Origin: Clostridiaceae bacterium BL-3
GTDB lineage: Bacteria > Bacillota > Clostridia > Clostridiales > Clostridiaceae
Assembly: GCA_902809985.1 (NCBI GenBank)
Contig: CADDXC010000001.1
Span: 1,922,001 to 1,986,000 of the forward strand
Direction of reading: 5' to 3'
Length of the DNA stretch: 64,000 nt
The position numbers were made by a program, and so were the translations under genes. The notes under the pieces are model-generated. The model made no database searches. It was not told the origin of the DNA and was given only the letters and a program-made list of their open reading frames with translations. The stretch's first letter is position 1, and each line of letters begins with the position of its first letter. Of this stretch, positions 1 to 7,674 are shown one piece after another.

Positions 1-515
1 GGACTCATAATAATCAAATACTTTTTATTATTATGGTACGATTTAAATTCCTTTTCAATCTTTAAATGCTTCGTATAACTTACCATCCACTGTACATCTT
101 TATTATTTTCAGGCCTTTCATTATCTCGAGGTTCTACAGTTTTTCTTTGATTTCCATTTTCTTTATATGTAGGAATAGCTTTATTCTTTCCGTTTTTAAC
201 TTCTTGACGCAAAGGTGGCATATTATTAGGAAGATTATTCAAATAGGTTATTTCATTTCTGTTATTTATATTAACTACAAAACTTTTAACCATTTTAAGA
301 TTTCTTAGTTTATCAAATCTAACGGGCTCCTTAAAATTATTACTTTTGAGTAACATTTCATGAACTACTTTCATATCTTTCATATGAATATTCTCATCAA
401 ATGTTTTAAAGTTAAATAGGTATAAAAGTGAAATGCACAATATTATGATAATACTGGTAGTTGTGAAAGTTATCCATATCCTCATCATCAATGATTTTAT
501 CTTAAATATCTTCAT
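1..515 (-). CDS. Sensor histidine kinase, N-terminal part (cut by window edge)
   Basis: An open frame without a stop runs from an ATG at 515 off the left edge (171 codons seen). Its ATG overlaps the TGA of the response regulator in an ATGA junction, the usual coupling of a regulator-kinase pair. The visible part has a basic start, one membrane helix at about residues 12-34 and then a hydrophilic, Asn/Lys-rich stretch that would be the outside sensor domain. The kinase core lies beyond the window, so the identity as kinase rests on the partner gene and the topology. The signal sensed cannot be read. Confidence 0.75.
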   Translation of the reverse strand, partial: MKIFKIKSLMMRIWITFTTTSIIIILCISLLYLFNFKTFDENIHMKDMKVVHEMLLKSNNFKEPVRFDKLRNLKMVKSFVVNINNRNEITYLNNLPNNMPPLRQEVKNGKNKAIPTYKENGNQRKTVEPRDNERPENNKDVQWMVSYTKHLKIEKEFKSYHNNKKYLIIMS

Positions 516-1192
516 ACATTATCAACTAGCTTATATCCATATCCATATACTGTTTCTATAGTTAATTCGCTAACTTTTTTTCTGAGCCTTCTTATAGTAT
601 CATCCACTACCCTATCAGATCCAAAATAATCAATACCCCATACACTTGTTAAAATTTGCTCTCTGGATATTAGATTATTCTTATTTTCAGCAAGGTAATT
701 TAACAATTCAAATTCTCTATTTGTAAGCTGAATATCTTGATTTTCAAATGAAACAGTTCTTTGATTTTTATTGATAAAGTAGCTCCCCACTTTTAAAATT
801 ATATCTTTTGGACTGTTATCTTTACTGATTACCACCCTATTTAGAAGCCTATTAGTTCTTATAACCAATTCTCTTGGTAAAAACGGTTTAGACAAATAAT
901 CATCACTTCCCAGCTCTAAGCCCACAACCCTGTCAAATTCTTCATTCCTTGCTGACATAAATATGACAGGAGTATTTTTATTGTTTGCCTTTATGCACTT
1001 AATAAGCTCATAACCACTTATATCTGGAAGCATTATATCCAATATCCAAAGATCCGGTGTATCAGGTACTTTTTCCTTTGCACAACTACCATTTGAAAAA
1101 GTAGTTACATCATATCCTTCATTTTTAAGATACTTTTGTAATAAAATTCTTAAGCTATTTTCATCCTCAACTAAATATATTCTTTTAGCCAA
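512..1192 (-). CDS. OmpR/PhoB-family response regulator
   Basis: Two-domain transcription factor. Receiver domain at about residues 4-120 with acidic pocket (VEDE near the start), phospho-acceptor Asp in WILDIMLPD (about residue 52 from this start) and the conserved Lys in LSKPF; winged-helix DNA-binding domain follows, ending in the DDTIRRLRKK and YGYGYKL motifs of OmpR/PhoB proteins. The frame opens at a GTG at 1201, but GAGGTGAT then sits on that codon; a TTG at 1192 is correctly spaced behind it and is preferred. It is the first gene of an operon with the kinase. It lies next to several Pho-box-like promoters, so it is a candidate regulator of them, but that is inference. Confidence 0.9.
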   Translation of the reverse strand: MAKRIYLVEDENSLRILLQKYLKNEGYDVTTFSNGSCAKEKVPDTPDLWILDIMLPDISGYELIKCIKANNKNTPVIFMSARNEEFDRVVGLELGSDDYLSKPFLPRELVIRTNRLLNRVVISKDNSPKDIILKVGSYFINKNQRTVSFENQDIQLTNREFELLNYLAENKNNLISREQILTSVWGIDYFGSDRVVDDTIRRLRKKVSELTIETVYGYGYKLVDNV

Positions 1193-1267
1193 TTTTATCA
1201 CCTCAATCCAAACTAAAGTATTTTTGATAATGATGATAAATAGAAATTTATTATCAAATTTTTATTT

Positions 1268-1289
1268 ACTTGATATTTTAATATCAAGT
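1268..1289. promoter_or_regulatory. 22-bp perfect palindrome upstream of the response regulator
   Basis: Both 11-base arms (ACTTGATATTT / AAATATCAAGT) match perfectly about 75 bp before the regulator start. It could be an operator for autoregulation or a hairpin in the leader. No T-run follows closely. Confidence 0.4.
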
Positions 1290-1375
1290 GGAAATCACAA
1301 TTTTAATTAATCTATAAAAAGTTAGAGAAAAGCTATACTCTCTCCTCTCACTTTTTATAAACTAATTACTGATAT

Positions 1376-1419
1376 AGATAAATCTATAAATAAAATACTT
1401 TCTATTTATAGATTTATCT
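1376..1419. repeat. Inverted repeat, 17-bp perfect arms
   Basis: Arms at 1376-1392 and 1403-1419 are exact reverse complements around a 10-base loop. It lies downstream of the small secreted protein gene (reading minus) and upstream of the response regulator, so it may stop transcription from the former, though it is AT-rich and lacks a clean T-run. A weaker AGAGA/TCTCT stem with a T-run on the minus strand lies just beyond, at about 1317-1345. Confidence 0.4.
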
Positions 1420-1489
1420 GAAATTTTAATTATATACTAACTACTTGTCCTCTATTTTTCTGTAAATATTATTTTGTATCTATATCAAC

Positions 1490-1861
1490 TTATTTGACAT
1501 GCGCTTGCTTTGCAGGAGTTGATTTCACATTAGCAGCTGAACCGTTAAAGATCCCTATCACTTTTGATTCCTGTGAACTGTTTATAATATGAGCTGCTAC
1601 CAACCTGTCTAATCCAGTTTTAAAATCTCCCTGAGATTTAAACACATTCAATATTTTCGACTCCTGGTAATTATTTATAATTCTTGCTTTTACCAGTTTA
1701 TCAAGTTGAGCTTTAAAATTTCCATAAGAGTATTTGGTTTTATAAACTATTCCTGATTTTGTATTAGCAGGCTTAGCCTGAACCGTCGTGGTAACTCCTG
1801 TACTTACCAATGGTGCTAAAACCATTATAGCTGAAATTAACCTATACTTCATTTTTAACAT
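1490..1861 (-). CDS. Small secreted protein with two QESK repeats
   Basis: A 123-residue protein with a signal peptide (MLKMKYRLIS start, hydrophobic core to about residue 22, cut likely after VQAKP-A region). The mature part holds two copies of a repeat of about 35 residues: aromatic-x-FK, LD-KLV, A-x-IIN, then QESKxxxxF (about residues 46-78 and 81-113). The product at 9875-10357 is a clear paralogue with the same signal peptide and repeats, and a decayed third copy lies at 2065-2196. I do not recognise the family and no catalytic motif is visible. The ribosome site is AGGAGGTAAGG. A Pho-box-like promoter precedes it. Likely a secreted, stress-induced protein of unknown role. Confidence 0.75.
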   Translation of the reverse strand: MLKMKYRLISAIMVLAPLVSTGVTTTVQAKPANTKSGIVYKTKYSYGNFKAQLDKLVKARIINNYQESKILNVFKSQGDFKTGLDRLVAAHIINSSQESKVIGIFNGSAANVKSTPAKQAHVK

Positions 1862-1909
1862 TTTCCTTACCTCCTAAATTTAATATTTATTTGTTTTGGA
1901 TTTATTTCA

Positions 1910-1965
1910 ATAATAACTATTAAATCTATGTCTAATATGTAGAAATTGTGTGATTTTTATGTGAT
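1910..1965 (-). promoter_or_regulatory. Pho-box-like promoter of the 1490-1861 gene
   Basis: On the minus strand four hexamers sit at exact 11-bp period: ATCACA (1960-1965), ATCACA (1949-1954), TCTACA (1938-1943), GACATA (1927-1932), then 11 bp, then TATTAT (1910-1915) as -10. B. subtilis and clostridial PhoP boxes are TT(A/C/T)ACA-like repeats with about 5-bp gaps just ahead of the -10. The same geometry recurs four more times in this region. Confidence 0.6.
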
Positions 1966-1972
1966 ATAGAAC

Positions 1973-2031
1973 CTAACATAAATTTAACACTACTTTTTTG
2001 ACATCTTACAGACATAATTTTTGCTTTAATT
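1973..2031 (+). promoter_or_regulatory. Pho-box-like promoter, disturbed copy
   Basis: CTAACA (1973) and TTAACA (1984) are 11 bp apart, TTGACA (1998) and CAGACA (2009) are again 11 bp apart, with 3 extra bases between the pairs; TTAATT follows 11 bp later. It points at the decayed gene at 2065 and is back to back with the promoter at 1910-1965. Confidence 0.4.
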
Positions 2032-2064
2032 TACTTAGAGCTAAATTTTAGGTGGAAAAGATAT

Positions 2065-2196
2065 ATGTTAGAAATAAAATACAAACTAAGATCTATATTA
2101 TCAGTATCTGTGCATATAACATTTTTTACCCATTATTATATAATTAATTTATTACGCCTTCATGTTATATCAATTAACAAACTATTTTTGTTGTAA
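2065..2196 (+). pseudogene. Decayed copy of the small secreted QESK-family gene
   Basis: A 43-codon frame behind a good ribosome site (AGGTGG). Its first residues, MLEIKYKLRSIL, match the signal peptide starts MLKMKYRLIS and MLKMKYKLIS of the two intact genes, but the sequence then drifts and stops with no repeat. It also has its own disturbed Pho-box-like promoter. Best read as a truncated paralogue; it might still be made as a short peptide. Confidence 0.55.
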
Positions 2197-2249
2197 ACAA
2201 TTACCACCAAATTATGAATAAAATTTAAACTAAATATAAGTTAAAAAGT

Positions 2250-2305
2250 CTCACATAAACTTAACAACATCTTGACATCTTATAAAGTTAATTACCCAAT
2301 ATAAT
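2250..2305 (+). promoter_or_regulatory. Pho-box-like promoter ahead of a transcript without clear gene
   Basis: CTCACA (2250), TTAACA (2261), TTGACA (2272) and a poor fourth copy (2283) at 11-bp period, then 11 bp and a perfect TATAAT (2300-2305). The strong terminator at 2450-2495 would end a transcript of about 180 bases. Only an 18-codon frame from a TTG at about 2350 is possible in it, so the product may be a small RNA or the leftovers of another family member. Confidence 0.55.
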
Positions 2306-2449
2306 TTCATTTAAAATAAGTTATTGAAGGAAAAAATCTAGGAGTATTTGTACATCAAAGTTTCTCAGGTGATGCTGAAGTCAGTAATTGAATTTTTATT
2401 ATAATTGTTTACTCTTCATAAATTTAAGTTTAAAATAAAAACAGTCTGA

Positions 2450-2495
2450 GTTCTCTTTTATAATCATATATAATTATAAAAGAGAACATTTTTTT
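2450..2495 (+). terminator. Rho-independent terminator
   Basis: Perfect 15-bp stem (2450-2464 with 2473-2487), 8-base loop, then A and seven T. It stands about 150 bp behind the promoter at 2250-2305 and before the SGNH hydrolase operon. The rest of the 1862-2604 gap shows nothing else I can name. Confidence 0.75.
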
Positions 2496-2604
2496 GTAAT
2501 TCTGAACCACGTTCCTAATTCTAATATTTGAAAATAACATAATTACTTGACATTCTTTAAATATAATAAAGTTCAAGTAATATTTTTAATTGGAGGATAA
2601 ATAC

Positions 2605-2706
2605 AATGACAAAAAAGAGCTATGGAGTCAACAATATTAATAATGGTCTAATGAATAATTTAGAGCTTAGCTCAAAATTAAAATTGATAAAATATGAAAA
2701 CAGATA
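2605..2706 (+). CDS. Short leader ORF overlapping the SGNH hydrolase
   Basis: A 33-codon frame with a strong ribosome site (TTGGAGGATAA, well spaced) begins at 2605 and stops at 2706, 13 bases inside the next frame. The hydrolase ATG at 2694 itself has no ribosome site and stops lie directly before it in frame. Either the two are translationally coupled, or this is the true N-terminus of the hydrolase separated by a one-base frameshift. The composition (Asn/Lys-rich, no hydrophobic core) fits an N-terminal extension. Confidence 0.5.
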
Positions 2707-4439
2707 AATATACTGTAAGTAAAATTTGCTGTGGAGAAAAAGTAAGCTTTCAGGATACGTGGACATCATGGGAAAATAATGAAAAATTTCCAGTAGCTTT
2801 TTTGGGAGACAGTACTGTGGATGGAAATGAGACTACATCCTGGGTGAAAAATGAGATAGGACAGGATCATCAGCCTCCACATGCCTTTACAACTTATTTA
2901 CAAAATCTTGTAAGGGTATATACAGGTTCAAATACAGCTAGAATTTATAATGCAGGGTTCTCCGGACAAACTGCTAGCTGGGCATATTCAAATATAAATA
3001 GTATATTTGCAGGAAATTACTCGGATGTAAAGATGATAGGTATAGGATTTGGAATAAATGACAGACTCGGGGTGACTTCCACTAAAGATTATGAGAGTGA
3101 TTTTAAAAGAAGCATTGAAAATATAATATTGTGGTGTTTTAAAAATAATATACAGCCTTTTTTATTGACTACACAGGCTACAGTTGAACCGGGAAGTACT
3201 GATAGTTCCAGTTATCCCTATCGTACCAGTGAAAGCATAAACTCTGTAGCAAATACAGTTAAAAAGAATCTGGCCAAAAAGTATAATATACAATTAATGG
3301 ATCTAAATTATTATACATCGAAACTGTTATCAAACAATGATACTTATAGCTTAAAGAACATCATAAGCCAAGATCATCTGCATTTTAAGGATAAAGGTCA
3401 TGAATTTGAAGCTGAAACCATATTTGCTTATTTTAATCCAAGGGTAGTTGTACTTGATGGAAAAAATAAGCTTAAGATTGATTTTACTTCACAAAATATC
3501 AAAAGCAATGTTGAAAGTGATAAAGTTTCTTTTGAAAACAGTCCTATAAATCTATGGTATGGAAATAATCTTTTTAATAATTTTATATATTACTGCAAAA
3601 AAGATGACATGGATACGCTTTTACAGGATTTTTTAGTTTTCAATTTATCAAATGGACTTGAACTTTACAGTATGCAGATTCAGGTACCTAAAAATCCAGG
3701 ATATACTCTTCCTTTATCTGAAGATGAAAAACCCTATGTTATTTTTAATGACAAAAAATATGTGCTAAAGGATACATTTATAGACAGCTATTTTTCAGCC
3801 ATGAATGTGAACAGGCCATTTTTAGTTGATAATTTGCGATTTGGCCTCAATAAGGTAAAGCTTTATTCAGGTAAATTTAACAGAGCAGCCTCAGGTGGAT
3901 TTTATATTTCACGGAATTTTAAAAACTACAGTTCAAGGATATCGATAGTCCAGGATACTAATGGAGATATATCAAAACAATTTTTGACTCCTTATAAATT
4001 TCAAAATTATTTTGAGCATAAAGCTCTATTCAAGCTTAATATTGACAGCAATATCTCCACCAGTAGAACCAAATTTTTAGTTCCTGTCGTGGATAGGGCA
4101 GATTCGGGGCTGGCACTTGAGTTTGAAAATGGTACTGTTGAATTGATTGAATACGTGAGAAAAAGCAGCTGTCTGGATGATGTCGGGAATTTGAAAAAGT
4201 TGGCATATATAAATACTCAATCAAATTCTCAGGAGTCTACAAAATCCATTAAAATATACGTTAGAATAAATGAAGCTTCAATTGAAGTATATAAGGAACT
4301 AAAATCTTCACCAATTATAACCTATAATACGCATAAGGAGATTATCGGTTCAGGTATTTTTGCCAATTTCATAAAGCTTGAATATCAATGTAATGGAGAC
4401 TATTTAATACTTGATACAGATATCTTGTACAGCATATGA
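2694..4439 (+). CDS. SGNH/GDSL-type esterase or lipase-like hydrolase
   Basis: A 581-residue protein. The first 250 residues are an SGNH hydrolase domain: block I FLGDST (catalytic Ser about 40), an Asn-Ala-Gly-Phe-Ser-Gly block II near 86-91, block III GFGIND (Asn about 122), and block V DHLH with Asp 227 and His 230. The remaining 330 residues match no domain I recognise and look like beta-rich binding modules. No signal peptide is seen from this start or from the upstream leader frame. SGNH enzymes cleave ester bonds, often acetyl groups on cell-wall or plant polysaccharides; the substrate here is not readable. It converges on the surface protein gene at 4503. Confidence 0.8.
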   Translation: MKTDKYTVSKICCGEKVSFQDTWTSWENNEKFPVAFLGDSTVDGNETTSWVKNEIGQDHQPPHAFTTYLQNLVRVYTGSNTARIYNAGFSGQTASWAYSNINSIFAGNYSDVKMIGIGFGINDRLGVTSTKDYESDFKRSIENIILWCFKNNIQPFLLTTQATVEPGSTDSSSYPYRTSESINSVANTVKKNLAKKYNIQLMDLNYYTSKLLSNNDTYSLKNIISQDHLHFKDKGHEFEAETIFAYFNPRVVVLDGKNKLKIDFTSQNIKSNVESDKVSFENSPINLWYGNNLFNNFIYYCKKDDMDTLLQDFLVFNLSNGLELYSMQIQVPKNPGYTLPLSEDEKPYVIFNDKKYVLKDTFIDSYFSAMNVNRPFLVDNLRFGLNKVKLYSGKFNRAASGGFYISRNFKNYSSRISIVQDTNGDISKQFLTPYKFQNYFEHKALFKLNIDSNISTSRTKFLVPVVDRADSGLALEFENGTVELIEYVRKSSCLDDVGNLKKLAYINTQSNSQESTKSIKIYVRINEASIEVYKELKSSPIITYNTHKEIIGSGIFANFIKLEYQCNGDYLILDTDILYSI

Positions 4440-4502
4440 ATAGATTTGATTCTCATACAAATCCATACCCATTCTCCTTTTAAACAAAGGTTAAACTCTT
4501 TA

Positions 4503-7500
4503 TTAGTTGGTCTTATGGATAAAAGTTACTTTATTATATACTACTCCATTGGTTAATTTTTTATCGCTTCCAGTTCCAATAGTATTATAATAAACCGTCA
4601 CCGGCTTATCAGCAGAAATATTATTTAAATCCGCAATTGTCAATTTTCCAACATAGCTGTCATTAGTAACCTTCCATTTAGAGTTCTTATCAAATGATGC
4701 TGTTATTCCCCAATTTGACGCTGCTCCATAATAGTTACCATTTAGCCTTGTAGTAATACCAGCATTATTTGTATACTTTGCAGATCCATCCCATAGCCCC
4801 AGACTACCATCGGCAAAATTTCCTTCAAAATTGGAATTTTTAAAATTTACTTTCAAAGAAGACTTTCTATTACCTGCCATTCCCTCAACAGCTCTGCTGA
4901 CATTACCTTCATTCCATATTATACCGTTAATTGTTCCACTGCTATCAACAAAATTAACTGTTGGTGAAGAACCTGCTTCAGAGGCAATAAGATAATTATA
5001 ATCATTCTTGTTTCTGTTTATATATTTATTATTTGTAAGATTCAAGGTCGTACTTGATGCCTCAAAATCCAACACAGAATTTATGTTCCCACCAAAACTG
5101 CTGCCAGCCGTCAGATACGGCACATAATAAAAGTCAGTAGAACCAGTATATGATCCAGCAGAATAGTTGTAGTAAGTATTGTCTAAAACACTGTTGCGCA
5201 GAAGTGTACTATCTGTATACATTTTATTAGCAATATTACTGAGTTTATTAAGTAATGTTTTTTTAGCAGCTCCTGTAATATTATAGTTTTTACATAATTT
5301 ACCTATAGTCATTGCAGGGTCGCTCATCATATATTGCATAAGTACATAGCTTCCACTTGCATTTTTCCACGTTTCCGCAGCTGCCTTTGCTTTATTTCCT
5401 GTAATATAGCCGTTATAATTTCTAAATGCCGTAATAGTTGAATTAGAAATATCTGAAGTACCTGTTCCTCCGCCTCTATTTTTAATTCCCATAACACCTT
5501 TTATCTGACTGTCTGTTATATGATAAGTCCCTCCACTCGCAATAACAGCACCAGCATCAGCATATGAAGTAAGAGATGATTTATCAGCAGAAATTACACC
5601 GCTGCCAATAACATATGCACCTGCAGAACGATTCCCATAAACTTTGGCTGTATAATTATTAACTTCAACAACACCATTGCCGAAATCATTTGCCAGCGAA
5701 GAAGCCTGCCCTACTGAATATGAACCTTTTTTCCCAGTTGAAGCAGTAACATTTTCAAGATGTGCATAGCCGCCATACACACAATCGGCTACATGATTGT
5801 TCCATCCTTCGAGATTAAAATCTGTATTATAAACATATACTTTAGATGTAGAAGATTTTGCTGCACTACTTCCTGTATTTTTTCCGCCACAAGCCGCAAT
5901 AACACCATTAGCACCATCACCTGTTGCCAAGAGTGTGCTGTGATGTGTGCTATTGCCTTTTTCTCCAAGTATTACAGTACCACCCTGTGTAGCATAAAGT
6001 AATGCATTCATCCCCCATTGCATAACAACTTCAGTATTATAATTTGTGAGGCCCGTCTCATATGACATTTTTGCCCAGTTCCCTGTGGAAGTACTTTTTG
6101 CATTAATCCTTTTTGCCTTTATAGCTCCATAATTAGTAGCCCAAAGAATGCTGCGTTCTTGGTTGGCACCCCCCAAAACACGATCTCCTTTATAAGTTTG
6201 ATCCTGACCATTTTTGTCAGTATATACAAACGAAGTATCTGCAGATTTAAGTTTAAGTGGATTATCATATTCCAAATTTTTTCCATCTGCTGTAATTACA
6301 GAATTTGCAAAAGAATAATAGGCCGGATCCATTTCCTTCCTTGCACTTAACCCGTTAAGGTATTTATCATCATCTAAAATTGATGCAGTATCTTCATCTG
6401 CGCTGAGATCAAAGGGTGAATAATAAATAACATCTACATCTCCATCATTGTCAGTGTCTTTATATGCAACATATTTATAAGAAAGATTGTCATAATTATT
6501 TGCATCAACCAATTTACCATGAGTTGCAGTTCCATTAACATATTTACAGATTATAGTGCCAGTCTTTACATCATATGCCATGACATTTGGATCAAGATTA
6601 ACTCTGTTACCATTTATATAATAGCCTTCTTTAAAATTAAATCTGCCCTTAATAGCTCCATAGCTTGAATCTGATGCTATTTTTTTATTGAGTTTATCTG
6701 CTTCAGATTGAGTAAGTGCTCTGAATGTCTTATTCAGTTCTCCTGCCTTAACCTTACCTTTAAGACTATCTGCTATAGTGACAGCAAGACTATAGTCAAC
6801 AATTCCAGTAAGAGTTCCTGAAATAGTATATATGTATGTGTTTGTTTTACTGTTAAATGTACTTGAATTAACTTTGCACCCAGTTCCTCTTAGTACAACA
6901 TCAATATTTGTCTTTGAAATAGGATAAGTTTTTACATTAAGATAAGTTCCATAATTAGCACATAGTGTTTTATCCGCTGCCGTATATGGATCATTATTGT
7001 TTAAATCTTTAATATCTACTGTTGTTTCAGTATAACCTGTTTTGGATACCTTATTTTTACTGCCAAGTGCATTCACAAGTTTATTTGTATTTTCAATATT
7101 ATATTTTGAATTTAAATATACTACAACATTGGGATTACTTTCAAAAGCATCTGTACTTAGAGCTACATTGGCATTTGCAATACTTATAACAGCTACACTG
7201 TTGCAATCATAGAATGCCCATGAATCAATTTTCGTAATTCCGTCCGGTACATAAAGTGAACGTATTTCAGAATGACGCGCAAAAGCCTGTGATCCTATCT
7301 CATTTACAATAGCTCCGTCAAGAATTCCAGGAACTACAACTGTAGTATCACTAGTTCCACTATACTGAGTTATCTTTGCTGTTTTAGTTGCTTTTGATGG
7401 TGATACTGAATTGTCTGTAGTTGTCGTAACTGTAAATTTCCAATTTCCATACTTTTCATTTTTTGTAGTTGTAGTCACATTTGATTTAAATTGGCCATTC

Positions 7501-7607
7501 GACTTATTGCCAGCCGCAAAAGCCAAAGAAATCATATTGAAATTGGAAAGTGAATAAATTAATAAAAAAGATAAAATTAAATATCTCCGTATTTTCCATA
7601 TTCTCAT
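4503..7607 (-). CDS. Secreted surface protein: BspA-type leucine-rich repeat plus beta-helix
   Basis: About 1034 residues from the ATG at 7607, chosen because AGGAGG lies 7 bases before it (an in-frame codon at 7637 has no site). A signal peptide (basic RIWKIRRY, hydrophobic core, cut near AFA-A) is followed by a short BspA/LRR_5-like stretch (about residues 60-160: IGSQAFA, GITKIDSWAFYDC). From about 500 on it is a long Gly/Asn/Ser/Thr-rich region with repeated turns such as SSTTLNLTNN, typical of right-handed beta-helix adhesins. No LPXTG, SLH or choline-binding anchor is visible. Second gene of an operon with 7675-9618. Likely an adhesin or surface-layer-associated protein; function unproven. 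Confidence 0.75.
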   Translation of the reverse strand: MRIWKIRRYLILSFLLIYSLSNFNMISLAFAAGNKSNGQFKSNVTTTTKNEKYGNWKFTVTTTTDNSVSPSKATKTAKITQYSGTSDTTVVVPGILDGAIVNEIGSQAFARHSEIRSLYVPDGITKIDSWAFYDCNSVAVISIANANVALSTDAFESNPNVVVYLNSKYNIENTNKLVNALGSKNKVSKTGYTETTVDIKDLNNNDPYTAADKTLCANYGTYLNVKTYPISKTNIDVVLRGTGCKVNSSTFNSKTNTYIYTISGTLTGIVDYSLAVTIADSLKGKVKAGELNKTFRALTQSEADKLNKKIASDSSYGAIKGRFNFKEGYYINGNRVNLDPNVMAYDVKTGTIICKYVNGTATHGKLVDANNYDNLSYKYVAYKDTDNDGDVDVIYYSPFDLSADEDTASILDDDKYLNGLSARKEMDPAYYSFANSVITADGKNLEYDNPLKLKSADTSFVYTDKNGQDQTYKGDRVLGGANQERSILWATNYGAIKAKRINAKSTSTGNWAKMSYETGLTNYNTEVVMQWGMNALLYATQGGTVILGEKGNSTHHSTLLATGDGANGVIAACGGKNTGSSAAKSSTSKVYVYNTDFNLEGWNNHVADCVYGGYAHLENVTASTGKKGSYSVGQASSLANDFGNGVVEVNNYTAKVYGNRSAGAYVIGSGVISADKSSLTSYADAGAVIASGGTYHITDSQIKGVMGIKNRGGGTGTSDISNSTITAFRNYNGYITGNKAKAAAETWKNASGSYVLMQYMMSDPAMTIGKLCKNYNITGAAKKTLLNKLSNIANKMYTDSTLLRNSVLDNTYYNYSAGSYTGSTDFYYVPYLTAGSSFGGNINSVLDFEASSTTLNLTNNKYINRNKNDYNYLIASEAGSSPTVNFVDSSGTINGIIWNEGNVSRAVEGMAGNRKSSLKVNFKNSNFEGNFADGSLGLWDGSAKYTNNAGITTRLNGNYYGAASNWGITASFDKNSKWKVTNDSYVGKLTIADLNNISADKPVTVYYNTIGTGSDKKLTNGVVYNKVTFIHKTN

Positions 7608-7674
7608 ATAGCATCCTCCTGTAAATATAATAATCAAATTAAATATACTAAGATTGTATCAAAACATTATGTGA

